Positions 33,028 to 42,267 of a DNA stretch of 64,000 nt are shown piece after piece. The stretch is taken from the NCBI GenBank assembly GCA_963648925.1, contig CAVJFO010000002.1, positions 1 through 64,000 on the forward strand. Direction: 5' to 3'. A program made the translations under genes and the position numbers. Below the pieces are notes generated by a model that worked only from the letters and a program-made list of their open reading frames with translations, searched no databases and had not been told where the DNA came from. Every line of letters begins with the position of its first letter. Within the stretch, counting starts at the first letter, position 1. This stretch comes from UBA4951 sp963648925 (GTDB lineage: Bacteria; Bacillota_I; Bacilli_A; RFN20; CAG-826).

Positions 33028-34509
33028 ATGATTGAAAAAACGATAGATGAATTGATTTGCTATGCTAAAACCCATTTAGAAATGGATTATGAGGATGAGA
33101 TATATTTCAAAAACATTCTCCTCCATTTGTTTAATAAGGACACTCCATATGATGGAGAGATAGATGTAGAGAAAATATCCTCTTTGACCGTTCCTGACAC
33201 TCTTATCCAAGATGTCATCGATTTCGAAGTGAAAGAAAACGGAATAAGCGAAGAAGAAGCTTTCCTTAAAGCGGATTTCGTTTTGGGCTTACTTTCTCCA
33301 ACTCCATCGAAAGTAAATGAGAATTTCTTTGCAAAGCTAGGCGAAGGTGATCAAAAAGCCATGAACTATCTTTATGATTTATCGATTGCAAATGGTTATT
33401 TCCAAAAAACAAAAGTTGATCAAAATCTCGAATGGGATGCTTCTTTTGAAGACGGTCCAGCTTTGAAAATCACTATCAATCTTTCTAAGCCAGAGAAAAA
33501 TAACAAAGATATTGCCAAACTTCTAACCAAGGTTTCTTCGGATTACCCAAAATGTCGCCTTTGCCATGATAACTTAGGCTTCTATGGTGATGCAAAAAAG
33601 CCAGCTCGTTCTACAATTAGATTCATTCCGTTAAATTTAGCCGGTGAAAAATGGTATTTCCAATATTCTCCTTATGGTTATTTTAAAAAACACGGAATTT
33701 GCTTCAAAGATGAGCATACTCCAATGCATATAGAGCATAAAACATTTGTTAGATTGCTTGACTTTGTCGACATTTTCCCAACTTTCTTCTTAGGAAGCAA
33801 CTCCGATTTGCCAATTGTTGGAGGGTCTATTCTTGACCATGAACATTTCCAAGGTGGTTTACCAGTCTTGCCAATTTTTGAGGCTAAGAATCTTGAAGAA
33901 GTGTACCATTCAAAGAAAAATACGACCGTTTCAATCCTTAATTTCTACCTATCAGTTTTAAAAATTGAAGGAGAAAACAAAAACGATGTTATCGATCAAG
34001 CTGACAAAATATTGAATAGCTGGTTAGCCTATGACGATTTAGAAAATGAGATAATCGCTAACGAAAATGGCGTTAGACATAATGCTATAACGCTTATAGC
34101 TCGTAAAACAGATGAAAAATATAACCTCTATCTTCTTTTAAGAAATAATCGCACAAATGAGCAATATCCAGAAGGAATCTTCCACGCTCATCCAGAATAT
34201 TTCTCTATCAAGCATGAAGGCATCGGTCTTATTGAGGCGGCAGGCTTATTCATTCTTCCAGCAAGATTGAAGAGACAAATTCAAGAAGCGAAAGAATCCG
34301 CTCTCCTTTCTAAAGAAGACTACCTTGCTAAATATCCTGATATGAAAGATTTTGAAGGCTTAATTGAAGCCATAAAAGAAGGAAAGACCGCAGAAAGTTA
34401 TATCAATAACGTTTGCCGCGAAATATTAAGAAACGTCGCGGTGTTCAAGGATAATGAAAAAGGAAAAGAAGGATTTCATAAATTCGTTAAGAAAACATTC
34501 GAGGACTAA
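33028..34509 (+). CDS. galT: UDP-glucose-hexose-1-phosphate uridylyltransferase (class II)
   Basis: 493 residues, the length of the Firmicutes class II GalT. The conserved ILDHEHFQGG block carries the catalytic His region, and CRLCHDNLGF provides the Cys pair seen in this class. It swaps UMP between UDP-glucose and galactose-1-phosphate in the Leloir pathway. No galE is in the window. Two bases separate it from galK. Confidence 0.95.
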   Translation: MIEKTIDELICYAKTHLEMDYEDEIYFKNILLHLFNKDTPYDGEIDVEKISSLTVPDTLIQDVIDFEVKENGISEEEAFLKADFVLGLLSPTPSKVNENFFAKLGEGDQKAMNYLYDLSIANGYFQKTKVDQNLEWDASFEDGPALKITINLSKPEKNNKDIAKLLTKVSSDYPKCRLCHDNLGFYGDAKKPARSTIRFIPLNLAGEKWYFQYSPYGYFKKHGICFKDEHTPMHIEHKTFVRLLDFVDIFPTFFLGSNSDLPIVGGSILDHEHFQGGLPVLPIFEAKNLEEVYHSKKNTTVSILNFYLSVLKIEGENKNDVIDQADKILNSWLAYDDLENEIIANENGVRHNAITLIARKTDEKYNLYLLLRNNRTNEQYPEGIFHAHPEYFSIKHEGIGLIEAAGLFILPARLKRQIQEAKESALLSKEDYLAKYPDMKDFEGLIEAIKEGKTAESYINNVCREILRNVAVFKDNEKGKEGFHKFVKKTFED

Positions 34510-34511
34510 TT

Positions 34512-35678
34512 ATGGGAAAATATACGCAAATAGATAAGATTTTCAAAAGAGAATTTAATTTTGATGCCACTAGACATTTCGCTTCTTATGGAAGATTAGA
34601 AATCATTGGCAACCATACCGATCATCAAAAGGGACGCTGCATTGTTGCAACCTGCTCACAAGGAATTAAAGGTGCACTTAAAGAAAGAAATGATGGAATT
34701 ATCAATTTCTATTCTGAAGGATATGGCTCTTTTAAAGTAGATCTTGCGCATCTTGAAATGATAAAAGAAGAGCAAGGACGCCCGATTTCTTTAGTCAAAG
34801 GCGTGCTTAAAGCCCTTCAAAATTGCGGATATAAGATTGGTGGATTTGATACTGCCATCATTTCAGATATATATAAAGGCGCGGGAGTTTCTTCCTCAGC
34901 CGCTTTCGAATTATACGTTGCTGAAGTCGAAAACGTTCTTTATAACGAAGGAAAGATCAGCAAAATAGAGAAAGCGAAAATCGGTCAATATGCCGAAAAC
35001 GTATATTTTGGCAAAGCTAGCGGCCTTCTTGATCAATGCGGTTCATCCTTTGGAGGAGTTTGTTATTTAGATTTCTCCGATTTGGCTAATCCTGTCGTTG
35101 AGCCTCTCCCATTCCCTTCGTGGGATATGAAAATCGTCATCGTGAATCCTGGCTCATCCCATGCTGGCTTATCGGATTTATATTCCGAAATGCCAAACGA
35201 CATGAAACAAGTTGCCAAGACCGTTTATAGAAAAGACGTTCTTTCAGAGGTTCCTCTCGAGGAATTCTATCAAAAGATCCATGTTGTGACGATGGAGGAT
35301 AGAGCAAGGCTCAGAGCGTTGCATTTTGTTGGAGAGAATCAAAGAGTTGAAAGAGCGAAAAAAGCCTTTGAGACTAATAATTTTGATTGGTTCCTTGAAC
35401 TTGAAAAAGAAAGCGAACTCTCTCAAATGTCTTTGCTTCATAATGTCATGATTAGAAGAAACTATTCTTCCTCGCCTCTTGAAGCGGTAGAAAGAGCCTC
35501 CCTTTTCCTTAAACGCGGTTCAGCTCGCGTCATGGGCGGAGGGCTTGCCGGTTCAATCATTTGCTTTGTTCCAAATGAAGAATTCGATTTCTTCATGGAG
35601 GGAATGAGAAAATATTATCCAAAGAAAAACATTCTTGAGGTCTCTATTCCTCAAGAAGGCGCTCACGAAGTTAAATAA
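34512..35678 (+). CDS. galK: Galactokinase
   Basis: 388 residues of the GHMP kinase superfamily. The galactokinase signature is GRLEIIGNHTDHQKG, the ATP loop GAGVSSSAAFE and motif 3 MGGGLAGSIICFV. It phosphorylates galactose at C1 with ATP. The signature has Asn-His-Thr-Asp in place of the more common Glu-His-Thr-Asp, as in some Firmicutes enzymes. GAGGA (34500-34504) is the ribosome site inside galT. Two bases separate it from rimO. Confidence 0.93.
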   Translation: MGKYTQIDKIFKREFNFDATRHFASYGRLEIIGNHTDHQKGRCIVATCSQGIKGALKERNDGIINFYSEGYGSFKVDLAHLEMIKEEQGRPISLVKGVLKALQNCGYKIGGFDTAIISDIYKGAGVSSSAAFELYVAEVENVLYNEGKISKIEKAKIGQYAENVYFGKASGLLDQCGSSFGGVCYLDFSDLANPVVEPLPFPSWDMKIVIVNPGSSHAGLSDLYSEMPNDMKQVAKTVYRKDVLSEVPLEEFYQKIHVVTMEDRARLRALHFVGENQRVERAKKAFETNNFDWFLELEKESELSQMSLLHNVMIRRNYSSSPLEAVERASLFLKRGSARVMGGGLAGSIICFVPNEEFDFFMEGMRKYYPKKNILEVSIPQEGAHEVK

Positions 35679-35680
35679 AG

Positions 35681-36976
35681 ATGAAAAAGATTTGCCTCGT
35701 ATCGCTTGGATGCGCTAAAAATCTCGTTGATTCCGAGATGATTTTGGCGATGTTCCCATTAAGCAATTATCTTTTGTCTTCTTCTCCTAAGGATGCCGAT
35801 TTAATTATCGTCAACACCTGTGGGTTTATTGAAGATGCCAAAAAAGAAGCCATTGATACCATTCTTTCGATGGCTAAATATGACGCCAAATTAGTCGCTG
35901 TCGGATGCTTTGTCGAAAGAAATCTTTCAGAATTAAAAGAAGCAATTCCGGAAGTTGATCTTTGGGTTCCAATCAAAGAATATTCCTCATTACATGCAAA
36001 AATCGGTGATTTAATCGGCGAAAAAGATCTTTTGCCAATCTCTCCTTTGCGTAGAGTTATCTCAACTTCAAATTATTCTGCATATCTAAGAATATCAGAT
36101 GGATGCGATAACATGTGCGCTTTCTGCGCTATTCCTTATATAAGAGGAAGAATGAAATCTCGACCATTTGATGAAATCATTGAAGAGGCCAAAATGCTAA
36201 AAAGGGATGGAATAAAAGAAATTTCGCTTGTTTCCCAAGACCCTATGCATTATGGCAAGGATTTTCCTGAGAATAAGCCGAACATGCTTGATTTAATGAA
36301 AGCGCTAGATGAACTTGGTTTCTATTCAATAAGACTTTTGTATCTTTATCCTGAAGAAGTCAGTGATGAAGAACTTGATTTCATCGCTCACTCCAAAACT
36401 ATTGCACCGTATTTTGACGTGCCGATTCAATGCGCCTCAGACCATGTTCTTAAAGCGATGAATCGTCATGGAAACGTTGAAGATATGCGTCTTCTTTTCA
36501 AAAAAATCAAGAAACTTATGCCTAAAGCGGTCTTAAGGACAACTCTTATAACCGGATTCCCGGGCGAAACGAAAAAAGACCATGAAGAAACTCTTTCCTT
36601 CATTAAAGAAATTCGTTTCGATCACTTGGGAGTTTTTATGTATTCTAGGGAAGAAGGAACGGCTGCATATAATCGCAAAGAACAAGTTAGGGAAACCACT
36701 AAGAAGAAACGTTTTGACGAACTTATGGAAACCCAACGCCAAATCACCTTCGACTTAAATAAAGAAAAAGTCGGAGAAGTGATGGAAGGGCTTGTAATTG
36801 GATACGATCCAATGAAAAAGATGTATTCCCTTCGCTCTTATTGGAATGCGCCGGATGGAATTGATGGCAACATTTTCTTCAAATCAGAAAACGAATTGAA
36901 GGAAGGGGATATTGTAAAAGTCAAGATCCTTAAGGCGGGCGTTTATGATCTTCTTGGAGAACTTAGCAAAGAATAG
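35681..36976 (+). CDS. rimO: Ribosomal protein S12 methylthiotransferase RimO
   Basis: 431 residues in three parts: UPF0004 domain (opening VSLGCAKNLVDSE), radical-SAM core with Cys142, Cys146 and Cys149 in CDNMCAFC, and the C-terminal TRAM domain. The 'SLGCAKNLVDSE' opening separates RimO from MiaB. It adds a methylthio group to an Asp of S12 using two iron-sulfur clusters. It is last in the galactose operon, though unrelated in function. Confidence 0.95.
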   Translation: MKKICLVSLGCAKNLVDSEMILAMFPLSNYLLSSSPKDADLIIVNTCGFIEDAKKEAIDTILSMAKYDAKLVAVGCFVERNLSELKEAIPEVDLWVPIKEYSSLHAKIGDLIGEKDLLPISPLRRVISTSNYSAYLRISDGCDNMCAFCAIPYIRGRMKSRPFDEIIEEAKMLKRDGIKEISLVSQDPMHYGKDFPENKPNMLDLMKALDELGFYSIRLLYLYPEEVSDEELDFIAHSKTIAPYFDVPIQCASDHVLKAMNRHGNVEDMRLLFKKIKKLMPKAVLRTTLITGFPGETKKDHEETLSFIKEIRFDHLGVFMYSREEGTAAYNRKEQVRETTKKKRFDELMETQRQITFDLNKEKVGEVMEGLVIGYDPMKKMYSLRSYWNAPDGIDGNIFFKSENELKEGDIVKVKILKAGVYDLLGELSKE

Positions 36977-36986
36977 CAAGTTTTTC

Positions 36987-37015
36987 TTGCATGATTAATC
37001 CTAATTATCTATAAT
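36987..37015 (+). promoter_or_regulatory. Promoter of tRNA-Thr
   Basis: TTGCAT (36987-36992), 17-base spacer, TATAAT (37010-37015). Confidence 0.72.
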
Positions 37016-37039
37016 CAATCTCGCCTGTTAAAAGGCGTT

Positions 37040-37113
37040 GCCCCGATAGTTAAATGGTATAACGGAACCATGGTAAGGTTCAATCCGTAGTTCGATTCTG
37101 CGTCGGGGCACCA
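37040..37113 (+). tRNA. tRNA-Thr (GGT)
   Basis: Acceptor GCCCCGA / TCGGGGC, anticodon stem GAACC / GGTTC with loop ATGGTAA (anticodon GGT), T loop TTCGATT, discriminator A and encoded CCA. Confidence 0.94.
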
Positions 37114-37120
37114 TTGATTA

Positions 37121-37152
37121 ATCTAGCCTGGCACTCTGCGCTAGGTTTTTTT
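37121..37152 (+). terminator. Terminator after tRNA-Thr
   Basis: Stem ATCTAGC / GCTAGGT with a 12-base loop, then a T-run. Confidence 0.85.
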
Positions 37153-37257
37153 ATTATCAATGCGTTTTATTTAAACTTTTAAATCGAAGCTGATTTTCTC
37201 TTCAAAAGTATACATTAAAACTAAAAATTTATTGTCCGACGAAATTTAATGTTTCTC

Positions 37258-37286
37258 TTGAAAAAACTTAGAATATAGTTGATAAT
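37258..37286 (+). promoter_or_regulatory. Promoter of the rimP-nusA-infB operon
   Basis: TTGAAA (37258-37263), 17-base spacer, GATAAT (37281-37286). It would start an about 90-base leader. Confidence 0.65.
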
Positions 37287-37291
37287 AACAA

Positions 37292-37370
37292 CGTAGATGA
37301 TCCTTGGAAAAGGCTCTACGACGCTCATATTTCTTGAGTGGTTACCGTGAGGTGCCACCTTTTTATTTAT
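37292..37370 (+). promoter_or_regulatory. Structured rimP leader with terminator-like attenuator
   Basis: Three stacked elements are visible. A helix CGTAG / CTACG (37292-37320) encloses CCTT / AAGG. A CTCA / TGAG hairpin lies around 37324-37338. A GTGG..ACC / GGT..CCAC hairpin (37338-37358) is followed by CTTTTTATTT. The last is terminator-shaped and lies before the ribosome site AGGAGG (37373-37378). The position matches the rimP leader RNAs known in Firmicutes, which probably control nusA and infB expression by attenuation (inference). Confidence 0.6.
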
Positions 37371-37383
37371 CTAGGAGGAGAAA

Positions 37384-37845
37384 ATGAAAGAAATAGATGA
37401 TGTAAAGGCGATATTAGAACCGGTTCTTGAAAAAGAAGGTTACACCCTAGCTGAAGTGGAATTAAGCCGCGATTCCGATGGCTTGACGCTTCATGTCTAT
37501 ATTGATAGAGATTCCCCAATATCCCTTGATGACATTGTCTTAGTAAGTGATATCATCAACCCATTGCTTGACAAAGCCGATCCGATATCTTGCGCATATA
37601 CGCTTGATGTTTCATCTCTTGGGGCAGAGAAACCCCTTAAATTGGATAAGCTTGAAAACTATGTAGGAAATTACGTCAATTTCCATTTATCTCACCCCTA
37701 TAAAGGAGAAAACATTCTTGAGGGAGACCTTCTTGAGGTTAGCCCAATAGAAGTAATCCTTGGCATTAAAGAAAAAGCCAAAAGCAAAAAAATTACAATC
37801 AAACGCGAAACGATAGACAAAGCTCGTTTAGCGATTAAATTTTAA
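37384..37845 (+). CDS. rimP: Ribosome maturation factor RimP
   Basis: 153 residues, whole DUF150 family length, with LEKEGYTLAEVELSRD near the start and the conserved LDVSSLGAEKPL (family 'vSSPGldRpL'). It is needed for 30S subunit maturation. First gene of the classic rimP-nusA-ylxQ-infB-rbfA operon; AGGAGG is the ribosome site. Confidence 0.93.
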   Translation: MKEIDDVKAILEPVLEKEGYTLAEVELSRDSDGLTLHVYIDRDSPISLDDIVLVSDIINPLLDKADPISCAYTLDVSSLGAEKPLKLDKLENYVGNYVNFHLSHPYKGENILEGDLLEVSPIEVILGIKEKAKSKKITIKRETIDKARLAIKF

Positions 37846-37860
37846 GAAGAAGGAAATAAT

Positions 37861-39687
37861 ATGAATGTAGAAGAATTTAAACAAGCCGTGGACGCCATTG
37901 CTGAAGCAAGAGGCGTTAGCCACCAAGCTGTTATCAACGCTTTGCATGACGCTCTTCAAGCGGCATACACAAATTATTTACGCGGACCACGTTTCAGCAA
38001 ATCCAAGTTGCCAGAAATGGAAGAAGCAAGGGTCGAAGTTAAAATCGACGAAGAAAATGGCCACGTCACAATTTGCCAATTAAAGAAGGTCGTCGAAGAA
38101 ATCCAAGACGATTATCTTGAAATATCTCCTGAAGATGCCCAATATGACGCTGAAGATAAGATTTATGCCATCAAAGAAGAACTCGCTTATCTTAAGAGCC
38201 GCGGAAATGCCGATAAAAAGGCTGAGATGAAATATCTTATTTCTCTTATCGAAGAAGAGGCAAAGAACATCAAAGTTGGCGAAGATTATCGCGTTTATTG
38301 CCCATTTGAGACTCTATCTAAGTTTACTGCTGCCTCATTCCGCAAAGCTTTAACCGAAAAAATCAACGATGCCGGACACGAAGTCCTTTATGAAATCTAT
38401 AAAGATCATATCGGCGAATTGGTTACTGGAACTGTTGAAGCTGTTTCTGGAACATCGGTTACAGTTAACATTGGCAAAGGCACGACTGATTTAATGAGAG
38501 AAGATCTCATTGGCGATGAAGATTTCAAACTTGGCGATATCATCAAAGTCTATATCGAAGAAGTTAAGCAACCAAAAGGTGAAAATACAATCACTAAAAA
38601 GAATCAACAAATCAAAGCCACTCGTTCTAGCGAAGGATTCCTTAAGAGATTATTTGAAGAGGAAATCCACGAAATCTATGATGGCACAGTCGTCATCAAA
38701 GGGATTGCCCGTAAAGCTGGCATAAGAAGTAAGGTCGCGGTTGCTTCAACCGTTGAAGAAGTCGATCCAATTGGCGCTTGCATCGGTCAAGGCGGTTCAA
38801 GAATTCAAAAAGTCGTTGGACAACTTGGCAATGCTAAAATCAAAGAAAAAATCGATATCATTCCTTATAGCGATTACACCCCATTATTCATTGCCGAAGC
38901 CATGCGCCCAGCAACCGTTCTTGGCGTTAAGATAATTGATGAAAATAGCAAGCCTTATCCAAGCGCTTTAGTTGTCGTTGATGATGAAGTTTATACGACC
39001 GCTATCGGTAAAAAAGGTTCTAATTCATCCTTAGCAAACAAATTAACTGGCTGGTCCATCCGCATCTACAAGAAATCTGATGCAGAAGATGAAGAAATCG
39101 AATACACCCCACTTGAGGAAATCGAAAAGACAGCAGCTGAATTAAAGAAGGCGAAGAGCCGCGAAGAATACGCAAAACGTTCCGCTGAAGAGATGGCTTC
39201 AAAAGCCAATGAGCCAGTTCAAGAACAAGCTCCAGTCGTTCCTGAAATCGACGAAGATGATGTTGAACTCGATGAAAGCCCAGTTTCTGAAACAAAAGAA
39301 ACATCTGCAGTCGAAGAAACACCAGTTGTCGAAACCGTTAAAGAAGAAACAAAAGTTGAAGTTACGCCGGAACCAGTCAAAGTTGCTGAAACCACTGCCG
39401 TTAAAACAACTAAGACTCTCGATGAACTCGAAAAAGAACTTGCCAATTCTTCTGAAAAGAAAGATGAGAAGAAGCCTAGCAAGTTTGGCAAGAGCAAGCG
39501 TCCTCACAATATTTCTGATAACGAAGTTGCTCGTGTCACGCCAAGCGAAGTTCCTCCAACAGAAGCAATGCCAATTTATTCTGATGAAGAATTAGCTGAA
39601 ATCGAACAAGAGGAAAACGAAGCACTTCAAAACGAAGAAGATTCCATCGATTACGATGATTTCGATGAATATTACGATAATAACTAA
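37861..39687 (+). CDS. nusA: Transcription factor NusA with long acidic tail
   Basis: 608 residues. The N-terminal polymerase-binding domain spans 1-180, the S1 domain about 183-245, and two KH domains about 280-410 with IGACIGQGGSRIQKVV and the second GxxG AIGKKGSNSSLA. NusA controls pausing, termination and antitermination. Firmicutes NusA usually ends near residue 370-400; here about 190 extra residues form an acidic, Glu/Thr/Val/Pro-rich low-complexity tail ending in DDFDEYYDNN. It lies 15 bases after rimP. Confidence 0.95.
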   Translation: MNVEEFKQAVDAIAEARGVSHQAVINALHDALQAAYTNYLRGPRFSKSKLPEMEEARVEVKIDEENGHVTICQLKKVVEEIQDDYLEISPEDAQYDAEDKIYAIKEELAYLKSRGNADKKAEMKYLISLIEEEAKNIKVGEDYRVYCPFETLSKFTAASFRKALTEKINDAGHEVLYEIYKDHIGELVTGTVEAVSGTSVTVNIGKGTTDLMREDLIGDEDFKLGDIIKVYIEEVKQPKGENTITKKNQQIKATRSSEGFLKRLFEEEIHEIYDGTVVIKGIARKAGIRSKVAVASTVEEVDPIGACIGQGGSRIQKVVGQLGNAKIKEKIDIIPYSDYTPLFIAEAMRPATVLGVKIIDENSKPYPSALVVVDDEVYTTAIGKKGSNSSLANKLTGWSIRIYKKSDAEDEEIEYTPLEEIEKTAAELKKAKSREEYAKRSAEEMASKANEPVQEQAPVVPEIDEDDVELDESPVSETKETSAVEETPVVETVKEETKVEVTPEPVKVAETTAVKTTKTLDELEKELANSSEKKDEKKPSKFGKSKRPHNISDNEVARVTPSEVPPTEAMPIYSDEELAEIEQEENEALQNEEDSIDYDDFDEYYDNN

Positions 39688-39715
39688 TAAATTTTGAATT
39701 TAAGGAGGAAAGGAA

Positions 39716-40024
39716 ATGGAAAAGAAACAAGTATTAGGATTTTTAGGCCTATTATATGTCTCTAAACGCGCCATAATCGGCGAAGATTTCCTTTCCCACC
39801 TTGATAAGGCTAAGTTCGTGATAGTTGCTAACGATCTTACGAGCAATCAGTCCTTAATGATAAAAAAACAGATTTTAAGCCGCCATTTGCCAATTGATGA
39901 AAAGAGTTTCTCGTCTGAAGAACTTGGAAATGCTTTAGGCCATGGCGGAGTTAATTTTATAGGCATTCTCGACAAAAAAGCCGCGCTTGCCTACGTTAGC
40001 AAATCTTTGAAAGGGGCTAAATAA
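39716..40024 (+). CDS. YlxQ-like L7Ae-family ribosomal/RNA-binding protein
   Basis: 102 residues with the L7Ae/L30e fold: LGLLYVSKRAIIGEDF, AKFVIVANDLT, ILDKKAALAYVSK. YlxQ binds kink-turn RNA and always sits before infB. The usual YlxR (small zinc protein) between nusA and ylxQ is missing: only 28 bases separate them. The stop overlaps the infB ATG by one base. AAGGAGGAAAGG (39701-39712) is the ribosome site. Confidence 0.88.
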   Translation: MEKKQVLGFLGLLYVSKRAIIGEDFLSHLDKAKFVIVANDLTSNQSLMIKKQILSRHLPIDEKSFSSEELGNALGHGGVNFIGILDKKAALAYVSKSLKGAK

Positions 40025-41883
40025 TGAAGAAAAACAATCAATTTGTCTCAAAAAAGAATGACAAAGGAAATTCACGCCAAGCAAATTTTGAGTCACGTCC
40101 ATTCCAAAAGAAAAAAGAAGATTTTGCCAAAGTAAATGGTGGAGTCTTTGTCTATTCTAAACCTTTAAGCGTCTCTGAACTCTCAAAAGCCATCAACGTT
40201 CCCGCTAACGCCATCATCAAATTTTTATTTATGAATGGCAAAATGGTAACAATCAATCAAATGTTAGATGACGAAACGATTGGCACGATCTGCCTTGAAT
40301 ATGATTACGATTTCAAGAAAGAAAAGATCGTTGACGCCGAACATTTCGAAGAACTCGAAATCAAAGATGATCCAAAAGATCTTCAAGAAAGAGCGCCAAT
40401 AGTTACAGTCATGGGTCACGTTGACCATGGTAAAACCTCGATTATCGACGCTATAAGACATACAAATGTTGCTGGCGGCGAAGCGGGTGGCATTTCCCAA
40501 GCAATCGGTGCTTATCAAAAAGAAGTTCATGGCAAGAAAATCACAATAATCGACACTCCAGGGCACGCTGCGTTTACAGCAATGCGCGCTAGAGGAGCCG
40601 ACGTAACCGATATTGTCGTTCTCGTTGTAGCAGCCGATGATGGTGTTATGCCTCAAACAATTGAAGCCATCAACCACGCTAAAGCGGCTAATTGCCAAAT
40701 TATCGTCGCCATAAATAAGATGGATGTTCCAGGAGCAGATCCTTTCCGCGTGAAAGAAGAACTCATGCAACATAACATCATTGGCGAAGAATATGGCGGA
40801 GATGTTTTGATGGTTGAAACATCAGCTAAAACAGGTGCTGGTTTGAATGATTTGCTCGAAACAATCATCCTTAAATCCGAAATGATGGAACTTAAAGCCA
40901 ATCCAAACCGTTACGCTATTGGTACTGTTCTCGAAGCCAATCTTGATAAAGGAGAAGGTCCAAAAGCAACTCTTCTCGTTCAAAATGGTACTTTGAACAA
41001 TTCTGACTATGTCGTTGTTGGAGAAATCTACGGAAAGATCCGTCGTATGGTTAATGAATATGGAACAGTTTTAAAATCTGCTGGTCCTTCAACCCCAGTT
41101 TCAGTAACGGGTTTATCGGCCGTTCCTAATGCTGGCGATAGATTCATGTCCTTCCCAACAGAAAAGGAAGCAAAAGATATTGCCGAAAGAAGGGCTCTTG
41201 CTAATAAAGCAAAGGCTCAAGCTGGCACTTCAGCGATGTCTTTAGAAGACTTGAATAACCTTGTTAATGCTGGTAACGTTCAAAACATCAACGTTATAGT
41301 CAAAGCGGATACAGACGGTTCTGCCGAAGCCTTAAAAGCCTCATTAGAAAAATTATCCGATGACAAGATTAAAATTAAAGTTGTTGCAGCCCAAGCTGGT
41401 GCGATAAATGATTCTGATATTTTGTTAGCGCAAGCTTCCAATGCCGTTATTTACGCTTTCAATATCAGACCAGACGCAAGAATTTCCCAAAAAGCTGCCG
41501 AAGCAAAAATCGAAATCCGCCCTCATAGAATCATCTATGAATTAATCGATGAAATGACCAATCTTATGAAGGGTATGTATAAATATGAAAAGGTCGAAAA
41601 TGTCACAGGACAAGCCGAAGTACGTCATATTTATAAAATTACTCACGTTGGCACGGTCGCCGGATCTTATGTTACTTCAGGTCTCATCAAACAAAATGAA
41701 AAAATCCGTCTTCTTAGAGCTGGCGTTATCACTTACGAAGGAAAACTTGGCTCTTTGAAACGTTTTAAGGATGATGTCAAAGAAGTCAAAGAAGGATATG
41801 AATGCGGCATCACCATCGAAGGATATAACGATCTTAAAGAAGGAGACATCATCGAAGGATATGAGATGGTGGAAAAGAAATAA
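40024..41883 (+). CDS. infB: Translation initiation factor IF-2
   Basis: 619 residues, a short-form IF-2: brief basic N-terminus, IF-2 N-domain (LSVSELSKAINVPANAIIKFL), GTPase domain with G1 GHVDHGKT (131-138), DTPGHAAF and NKMD, and the C-terminal domains II-IV that hold fMet-tRNA. It brings initiator tRNA to the 30S subunit. Tightly coupled by one-base overlaps to ylxQ and rbfA. Confidence 0.97.
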   Translation: MKKNNQFVSKKNDKGNSRQANFESRPFQKKKEDFAKVNGGVFVYSKPLSVSELSKAINVPANAIIKFLFMNGKMVTINQMLDDETIGTICLEYDYDFKKEKIVDAEHFEELEIKDDPKDLQERAPIVTVMGHVDHGKTSIIDAIRHTNVAGGEAGGISQAIGAYQKEVHGKKITIIDTPGHAAFTAMRARGADVTDIVVLVVAADDGVMPQTIEAINHAKAANCQIIVAINKMDVPGADPFRVKEELMQHNIIGEEYGGDVLMVETSAKTGAGLNDLLETIILKSEMMELKANPNRYAIGTVLEANLDKGEGPKATLLVQNGTLNNSDYVVVGEIYGKIRRMVNEYGTVLKSAGPSTPVSVTGLSAVPNAGDRFMSFPTEKEAKDIAERRALANKAKAQAGTSAMSLEDLNNLVNAGNVQNINVIVKADTDGSAEALKASLEKLSDDKIKIKVVAAQAGAINDSDILLAQASNAVIYAFNIRPDARISQKAAEAKIEIRPHRIIYELIDEMTNLMKGMYKYEKVENVTGQAEVRHIYKITHVGTVAGSYVTSGLIKQNEKIRLLRAGVITYEGKLGSLKRFKDDVKEVKEGYECGITIEGYNDLKEGDIIEGYEMVEKK

Positions 41884-42248
41884 TGGCCCAAAAACAAGGT
41901 CGTATTAAAGCGCTTATCGCTAGAAATATTTCTGATATTCTTACCTTTGAGTTAAAGAATCCAAAGATTGGCATTCCTTCCGTTAATCTTGTGGAAATGA
42001 ACTCAGATAACTCTTTAGCAAAAGTCTATGTTTCCTTTATCGGGGTGAAAAATCCCGATAAACACATGGAAGAACTCAATCGTTGCAAAGGGTTTGTCCG
42101 TTCCTCTCTTGCTAAAAGGATGGATTTATACAAAGTCCCTCAAATTGCCTTCATCTACGATTCTAGATTTGATGATGAAGAAAGACTGAACGCGCTTCTT
42201 AAAAAAGAGGAAGAAGACATCGAAAACGCTAAAAAAGGCTCGTTATAA
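41883..42248 (+). CDS. rbfA: Ribosome-binding factor A
   Basis: 121 residues of the RbfA KH-like fold, opening QGRIKALIARNISDILTFEL and ending with IAFIYDSRFDDEERLNALL, the family signature 'fv.D.s.e.g.ri..ll'. Needed for 16S rRNA 5'-end maturation. Last gene of the operon; its stop lies inside the terminator hairpin. Confidence 0.95.
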   Translation: MAQKQGRIKALIARNISDILTFELKNPKIGIPSVNLVEMNSDNSLAKVYVSFIGVKNPDKHMEELNRCKGFVRSSLAKRMDLYKVPQIAFIYDSRFDDEERLNALLKKEEEDIENAKKGSL

Positions 42249-42267
42249 TCAACGAGTCATTTTTTTA
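42239..42267. terminator. Bidirectional terminator between rbfA and the TtcA-like gene
   Basis: Stem CTCGTT / AACGAG with loop ATAATC. T-run on the plus side (42260-42266) and, on the minus strand, CCTTTTTT after the hairpin. It overlaps both stop codons. Confidence 0.82.

Noticed and set aside
39020..39730. Several overlapping reading frames on both strands within the nusA tail
   Set aside because: They are by-products of the low-complexity acidic tail; the nusA frame is continuous and has all expected domains.
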